Origin: an uncultured Clostridia bacterium
Lineage (GTDB): Bacteria; Bacillota; Clostridia; UMGS1883
Reading direction: 5' to 3'
DNA: 64,000 nt
NCBI GenBank assembly: GCA_947629005.1
Contig: CANRCD010000009.1
Span: 1 to 64,000 of the forward strand
How positions within the stretch are numbered: position 1 is the first letter of the stretch; each line of letters opens with the position of its first letter. A model generated the notes under the pieces. That model was not told the origin of the DNA, ran no database searches, and worked only from the letters and a program-made list of their open reading frames with translations. Made by a program: the position numbers and the translations under genes. This document shows, piece by piece, positions 55,526 to 63,353 of this stretch.

Positions 55526-55563
55526 AAAATCCCCCGCCTAAGGTGGTGTGAGATAAAACAGTA
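55526..55563 (+). other. att-like left edge of island 2
   Basis: AAAATCCCCCGCC (55526..55538) looks like the left arm of a terminator for ppdK. It is followed by TAAGG and the arm TGGTGTGAGATAAAACAGTA (55544..55563), which matches the island-1 right arm at 18/20. The matching right edge should lie beyond 64000. Confidence 0.6.
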
Positions 55564-55578
55564 TAAAATATGGTACTC

Positions 55579-55622
55579 AAAAGGGCTAAAATGTGAGCAA
55601 TCACATTATAGCCCTTTTTGTT
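55579..55622. terminator. Terminator just inside island 2
   Basis: AAAAGGGCTAAAATGTGA (55579..55596), loop GCAA, TCACATTATAGCCCTTTT (55601..55618), one mismatch, then T-rich. It insulates ppdK from the island. The 356-bp gap after ppdK otherwise contains the att-like edge and the promoter below. Confidence 0.85.
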
Positions 55623-55779
55623 TTACGCAAAAGTGAGTACACTTTTGTTATGCTTGCTAAAATTTCTAAAAGGTTATTAACCCAATATCTGAATATAAAT
55701 ATGATGTTTTCGTGAAATCCATAACATTCAAAGTAAAATGTATCAATATTAAAAAAGTTGCATTTTTTTCTTTCTCATC

Positions 55780-55808
55780 TTGACATTTTAGAGACCATCT
55801 ATTATAAT
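55780..55808 (+). promoter_or_regulatory. Promoter of the type II restriction-modification pair
   Basis: Perfect TTGACA (55780..55785), 17 bp, perfect TATAAT (55803..55808). A 7-bp inverted repeat AAGCTGT/ACAGCTT (55810..55830) sits directly after the -10 and could be an operator. AGGAG precedes the ATG. Confidence 0.85.
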
Positions 55809-55853
55809 TAAGCTGTATTTCAAACAGCTTTATGTTTTAAAGGAGACTATAAA

Positions 55854-57221
55854 ATGGTTGAGTTACCTTTCGGTTCTGAGTTTAGCCCAAATCAAATTGA
55901 TTTGCCGGAATTACTTGATATATGTAAAACAAATGAGGGAAATAAAAAATCTCTTGAAGAAGAAATATTGGAAAGATATTTTAAGCGACATGGCAATGGT
56001 AGCGAGAAAAATCGTCGAACTCTTGCAATGAATTGCCGTCTTGGTTTGAAATCTTATGGTATTATTGATGACAAATGCCGTTTTACTGAACTTGGCAAAT
56101 ATCTCTATTCCTGCAAAGATAATGAGGATGAATTGTATAGGCAATTAGCACGGCATATTTTACTAAATTTGAACGGAATGGGATTTGTGCAGTGCTTAAA
56201 AGATATGGCAGCCGCATTGGAGAAAATCACTTTACAAACTATAAGACCTGCACTCGAAATCAGGGGGATAACATATCCAAGAGGCGGAAAACATCCAAGT
56301 ATTATGAGACTTTGGCTTGAAAAGGCTGGCGTGTTAGCCAAAGATAGCTATGATGTAGATTCAGATAAGTTAAATGAAATACTTGATAACAATGATCATA
56401 TGTCTAATCTGCGAAAGCTAACAAAAGAACAGCGCTATTTCCTGTTGGCTCTTCTAAACACAGGCATACAGGATTACCAGTCATCTGCCCAAATTGCAAA
56501 ACTTGCCAGCACTACTTACGGTGTTTCATATTCCGAGAAATCTCTTCCAGAAAAAGTACTAAACGATGTTGAATCTGCTGGGTATATAGAAGTCAAAAAG
56601 TCTACTGTTGGCAGAGGTGCTAAATCTCATCTTTGTAAGCCGACAGCAAAAGCAAAGCATGACTTGGTAGAGCCACTAATTAGGCAACTGGAAACACAAA
56701 CAGATCCAAAGTTAATAGAAATGTTGACAAAAAGCTTTTCGGAAATTCTTGTAGATATCAATTCGGATGAAACGTATAAAAAGGGTCTTGCTCTAGAAGC
56801 TCTCGCGTTTAAGTTGCTCAGAATATTGGGGCTGGATTACATGGCAACAAGAGTCAGAGCAGAAGCAACCGCCGGAAATGAGGTTGATTTACTCTTTCAA
56901 AGTGATCGTCTTTTGTATTCACGATGGCAAATTCAATGTAAGAACACTAACAATGTTTCTCTTGAATATGTTGCCCGTGAAGTAGGACTAACACAAGTCT
57001 TATATTCGAATGTGATAGTTCTCATTACTACAGGAAAATTTTCAGACAAAGCAAGAAATTACGCTAATCATATTATGAAAAATTCAAACCTAAACATTGT
57101 CTTTGTAGACAAAAAAGACATCGCGGTTATTGCTGACAATCCTGTTGCTATTGTTGATGTATTTGAACGTGAAGCCAAAAGAGCAATGCAGATAAAAAAG
57201 CTTGACCTTGGGTCTTTATGA
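55854..57221 (+). CDS. Restriction endonuclease, Mrr-like catalytic domain
   Basis: 455 residues. The N-terminal half looks like winged-helix DNA-binding modules. The C-terminal nuclease domain has E315 (GLALEALAFKLL), D345 (GNEVDLLF) and Q361-x-K363 (WQIQCKN), the PD-(D/E)XK variant of Mrr-type enzymes. It is AT-rich in codon choice, unlike the core genes. A methyltransferase gene starts 12 bp downstream, so this is most likely the cutting half of a type II system. The cut site cannot be read from sequence. Confidence 0.88.
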   Translation: MVELPFGSEFSPNQIDLPELLDICKTNEGNKKSLEEEILERYFKRHGNGSEKNRRTLAMNCRLGLKSYGIIDDKCRFTELGKYLYSCKDNEDELYRQLARHILLNLNGMGFVQCLKDMAAALEKITLQTIRPALEIRGITYPRGGKHPSIMRLWLEKAGVLAKDSYDVDSDKLNEILDNNDHMSNLRKLTKEQRYFLLALLNTGIQDYQSSAQIAKLASTTYGVSYSEKSLPEKVLNDVESAGYIEVKKSTVGRGAKSHLCKPTAKAKHDLVEPLIRQLETQTDPKLIEMLTKSFSEILVDINSDETYKKGLALEALAFKLLRILGLDYMATRVRAEATAGNEVDLLFQSDRLLYSRWQIQCKNTNNVSLEYVAREVGLTQVLYSNVIVLITTGKFSDKARNYANHIMKNSNLNIVFVDKKDIAVIADNPVAIVDVFEREAKRAMQIKKLDLGSL

Positions 57222-57233
57222 GGAGCAGTTATT

Positions 57234-58226
57234 ATGAATGAAATTTATTTTCAAACTAATAAAGGTCAGATATATTGGGGAGATTGTCTTGATTATTTGA
57301 AGGATCTAAGAAGCGGTTCGGTTAATCTTGTTGTCACATCCCCGCCATATGCTCTACTCAAGAAAAAAAAGTATGGAAATGAAGAAAGCAGCAAATATTT
57401 AGATTGGTTCCGCCCTTTTGGGAAGGAAATTTATCGTGTACTTGCTGATAATGGTAGTTTTGTGTTAAATATCGGTGGTTCTTGGAACAAAGGTGAGCCT
57501 ACTAGAAATCTTTATCATTTTAAGATTTTAATAATGCTTTGTGAGGAATACGGATTTAATTTGGCGCAAGAGATGTTTTATTGGAACCCGAGTAAGTTGC
57601 CCAATCCTGCCGAGTGGTGTACTATAAGGAAAATTAGAGTGAAAGATGCGGTTGAACCTATATGGTGGCTGTCAAAGACACCATATCCGAAAGCCTCAAA
57701 TCAGAGAGTATTACAGCCATATAGCAAAAGTATGAATAATCTATTTGAGAATGGATATAAAGCAAAATTAAGACCAAGCGGACACAATATCAGCAATAAC
57801 TTTATGACAAAACATAAAGGAAGCATACCTCCAAACTTGTTTGCTTTGCCAAATACGGAGTCAAATTCTCAGTATATCAAGTATTGCATTGAACATGATT
57901 TACCTATTCATCCGGCGCGTTTTCCTAGTGCGTTGCCAGAATATTTTATAAGAATGTGTACTGATGAAAACGATTTAGTAGTTGATCCATTTGGTGGAAG
58001 TTGCGTGACTGGTGAGGTTGCAGAGAAACTGAACCGCAGATGGTGTTGTTGCGATACAGTAGAAGAATATTTACAAGGCGCTGTGGGTAGATTTATGGCA
58101 TCTTCAGATATTACGTTAGAATCTATTGAAATACCTTACTGTATTTATAAACCTGGATACTTATGGGATACCATTCCAAAGGATAAACTCAATCCAAACG
58201 GTGGAAAGAATCGCAACAACGGATAA
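57234..58226 (+). CDS. DNA methyltransferase, TSPPY (N4-cytosine type)
   Basis: 330 residues from ATG 57234 (AGGAG). Motif IV TSPPY at 35-39 after GDCLDYLKDL, and motif I DPFGGSCVTG at 251-260, i.e. beta-class order. SPPY is usual for N4-cytosine enzymes (M.PvuII-like), though some SPPY enzymes modify adenine. In motif I the usual G-T-T is replaced by C-V-T. It should protect the sites cut by the upstream nuclease. Confidence 0.9.
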   Translation: MNEIYFQTNKGQIYWGDCLDYLKDLRSGSVNLVVTSPPYALLKKKKYGNEESSKYLDWFRPFGKEIYRVLADNGSFVLNIGGSWNKGEPTRNLYHFKILIMLCEEYGFNLAQEMFYWNPSKLPNPAEWCTIRKIRVKDAVEPIWWLSKTPYPKASNQRVLQPYSKSMNNLFENGYKAKLRPSGHNISNNFMTKHKGSIPPNLFALPNTESNSQYIKYCIEHDLPIHPARFPSALPEYFIRMCTDENDLVVDPFGGSCVTGEVAEKLNRRWCCCDTVEEYLQGAVGRFMASSDITLESIEIPYCIYKPGYLWDTIPKDKLNPNGGKNRNNG

Positions 58227-58337
58227 ATAACCATTTTATAGTACTTATATATTGAAAACGTAAAAGTTTTGGTAGTGTCAAGTATTTTTCGCAAATTATC
58301 TCTGAAAGAATGAAATTCCTTGTTAGTTCAATGACGA

Positions 58338-59415
58338 TTAGGCGACATGGCAGCCGCTTTCTTCCAAATATTTCATGCAAAGATAGCGCTTACACCCCCA
58401 ATCCTTGCCAGAAATATAACGCAGTCGTGCGCATACCAACATAAGTGCTGATTTACCATCCGGAAATGCTCCCACTACACGAGTGAGTCTCCGAATCTCG
58501 CGGTTCATGCGCTCGATGACATTATTGGTTCGGATTTTCAGCCAGTGCTGAGATGGGAACTCCATATAGGTGAGAGTCTCCTCAATACCGTCCTCAACCT
58601 TTTTCGCTGCCTCTTTCAGCTTCATTGCCCGCAACTTGTTCTATGACATCTTTCGCTTTTTTTCGGGGGGCTTCCTTACTTTCCTGGGCATGTATCGCCT
58701 TGAGCATGCGTGTAACCTCGCGCAGCCGGCTGCGCGAGGTGGCAGAGAAAACATTACGATAGAAATGCACTGTGCAGCGCTGATATCTGGCTTCAGGAAA
58801 CACCTCCGCCACTGCTTCCCACATACCAAGACTTTTATCGCCGATCAGCAGACGTACGCCATTATGGCCCCGTCCTTTGAGCCAGATAAGGAAGTTTTTC
58901 CAACTCTCCCTATCTTCCTTCATCCCTTGGGCTGCACCAATGATTTCTCTATAACCGTCCTGATCCACACCTATAGCTACTAAAACACTTACGTTTTCGA
59001 ACTCACCGCCCCAATTACGCTTGAGATAAATACCGTCAACATAGACATATGGATATTTCCCGGAAAGTGGTCGATTGCACCACTCTTCAATATGTACGCA
59101 GGCTTTCTGGTTGAGTTCGCTGATGGTGGAAGCCGAGACACGGCTGCCCCAGAGCGCCTCACTGATATCCTCAACACGGCGCACTGATACGCCTGCAAGA
59201 TACATCTCGATCAGCGCTTCCTCCACCGAGCTTTCTCTGCGGCGATATCGTTCAATGATAGCAGTCTCAAAGGGAACCCCTTTGAGCTTTGGTACTTCCA
59301 GACGAACTTCTCCTGAAGTTGTGGTAAGTTTACGGTTGTAATGACCACTGCGATATCCCTGACGAGCCGCTGTGCGTCCATATTTGCCGGCTCCGGTCAG
59401 TTCATCGGCCTCTTC
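58338..59415 (-). pseudogene. IS256-family transposase, frameshifted and N-terminally truncated
   Basis: The frame from 59415 reads ADELTGAGKYGRTAARQGYR then RESSVEEALIEMYLAGVSVR, VYVDGIYLK and RCTVHFYRNVF, the IS256/mutator signature. One extra G in the GGG run at 58628..58630 breaks the frame; the C-terminus (MKLKEAAKKVEDGIEETL, RTNNVIERMNREIRRLTRVV) is in the next frame to 58338. The first 50-60 residues are missing at a junction with an IS3 fragment. A candidate left IS end, GGTAGTGTCAAGTATTTTTC, lies near 58271. Confidence 0.85.
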
Positions 59416-59717
59416 TTATTTTTCACTCGGACAGAGGCTCACAGTTTACCTCTCGTAAATTTAGGCAATTTCTTGATGAGCACAATATTGTCCAATCTTT
59501 TTCGGCCAAGGCGCATCCTTATGACAATGCTGTGATGGAGTGCTTTTTTAAGTACCTAAAAAAAGAAGAAACCGACAGGCGCTCATATCACTCTGTTCAT
59601 GAACTCCATCAAAGTCTGTTTGCTTATATTCATGGCTTTTACAACTCCGTTAGGCCTCATTCTCACAATGGTGGTTTGACGCCTAATCAAAAGGAGGCGG
59701 CTTTTATGATCCCTTAA
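59412..59717 (+). pseudogene. C-terminal fragment of IS3-family transposase OrfB
   Basis: Reads LLIFHSDRGSQFTSRKF, then HPYDNAVMECFFKYLKKEE and FYNSVRPHSHNGGLTPNQ, the last DDE Asp and Glu of an IS3/IS150-type integrase core. It is fused at its 5' end to the oppositely oriented IS256 frame near 59401-59415. Confidence 0.85.
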
Positions 59718-59739
59718 TACTTTTTTCTCTCTTTTTTGT

Positions 59740-60015
59740 CTACTTTATTGACATTGATCCAGCTTGCAATGGCTTTTTTAGTATGAGATTTTCCTCCTCA
59801 AGCTGAGCGTTACGCTTTTGCAGTTCTTTGATCTGCTGTGCCGTAATGATAGTATCATCGTCAATTTTCACCTCAGAGTATAGCTTGATCCACCGAGATA
59901 GAGCACTGGTTGATATGCCGTATTCTGTGTTGATTTGGGAATAGCTTTTTCCTGAATGATACAGATTGACAATAGTTTTCTAGAATTCTGGTGTGTATTT
60001 TTTATTTGTGGACAT
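59740..60015 (-). pseudogene. IS3-family OrfA remnant with a nonsense codon
   Basis: 92 codons from ATG 60015: MSTNKKYTPEF, TAG at 59980..59982, then KTIVNLYHSGKSYSQIN, YGISTSALSRWIKLY and QIKELQKRNAQLEEENLILK. This is the HTH plus leucine-zipper OrfA of IS3 elements. It points leftward while the OrfB fragment points rightward, so they come from different copies or from a rearrangement. Confidence 0.8.
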
Positions 60016-60250
60016 ATTACTTCTCCTTATTTCTAAACGGAAAAAACAGGGAAGATATTGCACCGGTTATTGAAGATTATAAAGCAGGTAAAATAGCCTA
60101 TTCAGAAGCGATATTTAACGCAATATTGAAAATCTATCAATTCTTCATTTGATTCAAATGTGGAGTTTGCAAAAGATCCGATATACAGAGATGTCCCGGA
60201 GGTCGATGGCAGCTTATTTATAATAGCGCGAAGGTTACTTATCAATTAAG
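60016..60250 (+). other. Degenerate non-coding stretch with short open pieces
   Basis: Two short plus-strand readable pieces (NGKNREDIAPVIEDYKAGKI then AYSEAIFNAILKIYQFFI; and FAKDPIYRDVPEVDGSLFII) end at stops. They have no start or ribosome site and are not recognised. They are probably the decayed end of a gene cut by the IS events. Confidence 0.35.
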
Positions 60251-60294
60251 CATAAACAAAACAGCTATCTTATATAAGATAGCTGTTTTGTTTA
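60251..60294. terminator. 44-nt perfect palindrome, bidirectional terminator
   Basis: ATAAACAAAACAGCTATCTTAT followed immediately by its exact complement, with A/T runs on both sides. It overlaps the stop codon of the leftward methyltransferase gene. Confidence 0.8.
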
Positions 60295-61107
60295 TTTTAG
60301 CTTACTCAATCTTTCGTTGGCTATGTCACACCAAGATTTTTCTAATTCAATACCTATCCATTTAATTTTATGCCCTTGTCGGTTTAGTTTTTCACAGCAT
60401 ACACCTAATGTACCAGAACCGAGGAAAGGGTCAAGGATAATACCATTGTAAAAACCCTCCTTGTTTTTTGGACAGTATGCTTTAATTATTTCGGTTATTA
60501 AAGATTCTGGTTTTTGCGTTGGATGTGTAGTTTTTTCATCTTTAAATAATTTACCTGCTAATGTAGGGAAAGACCATACGTCTCCACGCATTGCTCCAAG
60601 AGGATTAGGTATCCACTTAACACGTTCGCCTTTTGAGTTTTTGTAATAAACGGGATTTTTTAATCTTTCACTACTTTTATAAGGTATGCGTACATCGTCA
60701 ACATTATATACCCATTTTTGGGGTGATTTTGAAAACCATAAAAAAGGTTCGTATTGAGTTTGTGGAGATGTTGTTGAGCGGCTGAAGCCGTTTTCATAAT
60801 ACCATATATTCATTCTACGATAACTTAGTCCAACCTCATACATAATTGCTTGTATAAAACCTATATAATGATGAATCCCAAACCATATCAAGCTACCTGT
60901 CGGCTTTAATAAATCTCTACATAATTCTATTCTTTTTTTTGAAATTTTTAAAAAATCTTCCAAAGGAAATTTATCACTGTCATTACCAAAATCTTTGTTT
61001 AGATTGTATGGAGGGTCAGTTAGAACTAAATCTACTGTAATTCCATTAGAAAGCATCTCTTGTAGTAATATATCTGAGTTTCCGCAAATTACTTTATTAA
61101 ATTCCAA
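60292..61107 (-). CDS. Adenine-specific DNA methyltransferase (DPPY)
   Basis: 271 residues from TTG 61107, 6 bp after AGGTG; the gap to the previous gene is only 5 bp. Motif IV TDPPYNLNKDFG at 30-41, THPTQKP at 194-200 and motif I DPFLGSGTLG at 226-235, i.e. beta-class N6-adenine methyltransferase. It is the last gene of the leftward operon. A second methyltransferase is directly upstream, so the pair may methylate the two strands of an asymmetric site, as in type IIS systems (inference). Confidence 0.92.
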   Translation of the reverse strand: MEFNKVICGNSDILLQEMLSNGITVDLVLTDPPYNLNKDFGNDSDKFPLEDFLKISKKRIELCRDLLKPTGSLIWFGIHHYIGFIQAIMYEVGLSYRRMNIWYYENGFSRSTTSPQTQYEPFLWFSKSPQKWVYNVDDVRIPYKSSERLKNPVYYKNSKGERVKWIPNPLGAMRGDVWSFPTLAGKLFKDEKTTHPTQKPESLITEIIKAYCPKNKEGFYNGIILDPFLGSGTLGVCCEKLNRQGHKIKWIGIELEKSWCDIANERLSKLK

Positions 61108-61112
61108 TCAAA

Positions 61113-62219
61113 TCACCTATCCTTTCTAAAAATTAAAATGTATTGGTGATGTATATTTTCTACGTATGCAAAAGGATAACCGTATGGAAGTAAAGATTTA
61201 TGGTTTTGAAGGAGAACTTTAACTCCCTGTAATGTCAATTTATACCCATCCAAAGTTTTTCTATGGTTAATCGATTGGATTAAATCACTATGAAAACTTA
61301 TAAATTCTGATTTGTTTCGAAAGTCTGAAACTACTAAACACATATATTTTTTAGGTTTTAGCACTCTCCCACATTCCAAAAATATGTCATCGACTAATAT
61401 TTTTAAAAAATCTTCATACTTTTCTACATTTGCCAAATCGTATTCATCATTGTCGGAGTAGTTTGTTGCTAAGTTATTAGCTAAGCGCTCTTTTTTTACC
61501 TTATAATCTGCTTTTTTGTTGAGAATAGACCAATACGGCGGACTTGTTACTATAAAATCAAAATAAGAGGTATCTAATTTCTTTAATTCCGTTTTAGAAT
61601 CTCCGCAAATAAATGTATGTTCTTTAGAGGAATCTTTTCCTACTTCATATTCTAATCTTTCAATAGACAAATCGTACCATTTCTTTTGCAATTCAATACT
61701 GGTACAAATTCTCCCTTCTAATGCACAAGCTTTTGCTGTTGAACCCACGCCACCAAAAGGGTCTAATACATTCATCCCTCTTTTTGTAAAAAAAGTAATA
61801 AGATGAGAAATGTCTTGAAATGAATAGGGAGCAGGATGCTGTCGTTCTATTTGTGCATGGGGATGTTTAGAACCTAATCCTTTCTGATAAAAGAAACTTT
61901 TTGTTTCTGGCAACCACTGCGAACCGTTCAAATCATTTAGTGAATTTCGAGGATCAACTGGTTTATTATCAGTATGGATTTCTTCCATACATTCGTTGTC
62001 TATGTTCTCGAAATATTTATTCTTTGATGGGTTTTGTGGTGCAATTATGGCTCTACTATTTTCTTTAAAATTAGATAATTGTGTCATATCAAATCTTCTT
62101 TGCCCACCTGGAGTTTTGGTGGGAGTAAGTAATCCCTGCTCAATCATTCTATATATAGTAGAAACACTTACGCCAAGTATTTCTGCTGCTTGTTTAGTTC
62201 CTATTATTTTTTCAGACAT
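61113..62219 (-). CDS. DNA methyltransferase with N-terminal MerR/BldC-like HTH
   Basis: 368 residues. Residues 6-48 (TKQAAEILGVSVSTIYRMIE, TPTKTPGGQRRF) are an excisionase/MerR-type winged helix with the GGxRRF wing, as in BldC. After a linker of about 60 residues come motif I DPFGGVGSTAKA (153-164) and motif IV TSPPYW (225-230), i.e. alpha/gamma order, opposite to the partner at 60292. A consensus promoter with tandem 10-bp repeats lies just upstream. It probably modifies DNA and represses or times its own operon (inference). Confidence 0.9.
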   Translation of the reverse strand: MSEKIIGTKQAAEILGVSVSTIYRMIEQGLLTPTKTPGGQRRFDMTQLSNFKENSRAIIAPQNPSKNKYFENIDNECMEEIHTDNKPVDPRNSLNDLNGSQWLPETKSFFYQKGLGSKHPHAQIERQHPAPYSFQDISHLITFFTKRGMNVLDPFGGVGSTAKACALEGRICTSIELQKKWYDLSIERLEYEVGKDSSKEHTFICGDSKTELKKLDTSYFDFIVTSPPYWSILNKKADYKVKKERLANNLATNYSDNDEYDLANVEKYEDFLKILVDDIFLECGRVLKPKKYMCLVVSDFRNKSEFISFHSDLIQSINHRKTLDGYKLTLQGVKVLLQNHKSLLPYGYPFAYVENIHHQYILIFRKDR

Positions 62220-62254
62220 AAGAAAACCGCCTCTCCAATATTATACCATTAGGA

Positions 62255-62283
62255 ATTATAACATGAAAAAGCGGTTTTGTCAA
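62255..62283 (-). promoter_or_regulatory. Promoter of the HTH-methyltransferase gene
   Basis: Minus strand: perfect TTGACA (62278..62283), 17 bp, perfect TATAAT (62255..62260). Confidence 0.88.
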
Positions 62284-62305
62284 CACTATTCAACACTATT
62301 CAACA
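62281..62305. promoter_or_regulatory. Tandem 10-bp repeats over the -35 box, probable operator
   Basis: Plus strand: CAACACTATT (62281..62290), CAACACTATT (62291..62300), CAACA (62301..62305). The phase is one helical turn and the first copy overlaps TTGACA. Head-to-tail repeats suit BldC-like HTH proteins, and such an HTH is encoded by the gene this promoter drives. Confidence 0.65.
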
Positions 62306-62309
62306 TTTG

Positions 62310-63353
62310 CTATTTCTTGGGTTCTAAGATACCTAAAAATTTATCAGAGATTTCAACAGCTCTCCCGATTTGCCATGAAATAGTAGAACGTAAATTCATA
62401 TTATCATAATCAAGATAATATGTTACATCGTCTGGCAAAAGCAAACAGCCGTTCCAGTTCAATATCATCATTGCTCCTATTGTTAATGTAGAAATAAAAA
62501 TATTCTCTACATTTTTTACATCTTTAACGACCTGCCAATATCCTTGACGTGCATTTGGCAACTGCAAACATACTACCAAAGGACTATTATTATCTTTTTC
62601 AATACCATATCGAGTATGTAAAACAGCAATATCATCTAAAATGCCTCTTGATGCATCTAATGTATCTCTACCAAATTCCACCTCCACAGCACCGAAAGAA
62701 TTGTTGGCAGAAGAATAAACCGCATCCATTCGAGTATATACATCACCAATGCGTCTCATTGAGGACCTACAACCAAGTGAAATCAAAAGATTTCTAGCAA
62801 TTAAATTATGGAAAACGCTTTGAGTTTCAAAGAGTTTTTTGTAAATACTATCCAACAACTCATCAGTTTCCATAATTGGAACACCTGTTTTTTCTATATT
62901 TTCAATCAGTTTAATTTGTTCATTTTGTCGAGCAATAGAAGCGTTATCGACACCACCTCTAATTTGTTTTTCTGAAATGGTTGTATTAACTTTTATATCA
63001 CCATCAAAATAAATTGCTCCTATCGGACATCGTCTAAGGCAAATACCGCAACTAATACATTTATCAGTATTGATTCTTGGAGAATCGTTCTCTGTATCCC
63101 AACTTAAAGCTTCTACTGGGCATACTGTACGAGACTGATCATGCGGAAAATTCTCAACTTCCTCACATTCAACATCTGTATTTTCAAAATACATACATAG
63201 CGGATTTACACAACCAATACATCCAAGCGCACAACAATTACCGTCAGAGAATCGAGCAATAGACGGTGCTCCACAACCATACTCAATACTTAAAGGTGTA
63301 TCAGATAAAATAGAAATGTTCGTTCTATTCGTTGTCTCTGAGAATATATGCAT
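62310..63353 (-). CDS. Two-[4Fe-4S] ferredoxin domain fused to a PD-(D/E)XK-like domain
   Basis: 347 residues from ATG 63353 (GGAGGG, 8 bp). Residues 27-109 hold the cysteines of two clusters: C45-x2-C48-x4-C53...C78-P, and the classic C99-x2-C102-x2-C105-x3-C109-P (DKCISCGICLRRCPIGAI). Residues about 175-300 resemble a restriction-nuclease fold: a helix (HNLIARNLLISLG), D210 in RMDAVYSS and E224-V-E226 in GAVEVEFG, with Glu where Lys is usual. It overlaps the upstream nuclease by 29 bp and precedes two methyltransferases. It may be a redox-sensitive or cluster-stabilised restriction subunit. The function is unproven. Confidence 0.8.
   Translation of the reverse strand: MHIFSETTNRTNISILSDTPLSIEYGCGAPSIARFSDGNCCALGCIGCVNPLCMYFENTDVECEEVENFPHDQSRTVCPVEALSWDTENDSPRINTDKCISCGICLRRCPIGAIYFDGDIKVNTTISEKQIRGGVDNASIARQNEQIKLIENIEKTGVPIMETDELLDSIYKKLFETQSVFHNLIARNLLISLGCRSSMRRIGDVYTRMDAVYSSANNSFGAVEVEFGRDTLDASRGILDDIAVLHTRYGIEKDNNSPLVVCLQLPNARQGYWQVVKDVKNVENIFISTLTIGAMMILNWNGCLLLPDDVTYYLDYDNMNLRSTISWQIGRAVEISDKFLGILEPKK

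Noticed and set aside
58594-58640. Programmed frameshift in the IS256 transposase
   Set aside because: IS256 elements use a single frame. The extra G in a GGG run is better read as an inactivating indel, especially as the N-terminus is also lost.
59341-59535. A 64-codon plus-strand frame across the IS junction
   Set aside because: It reads through the IS256/IS3 junction in a frame belonging to neither element.
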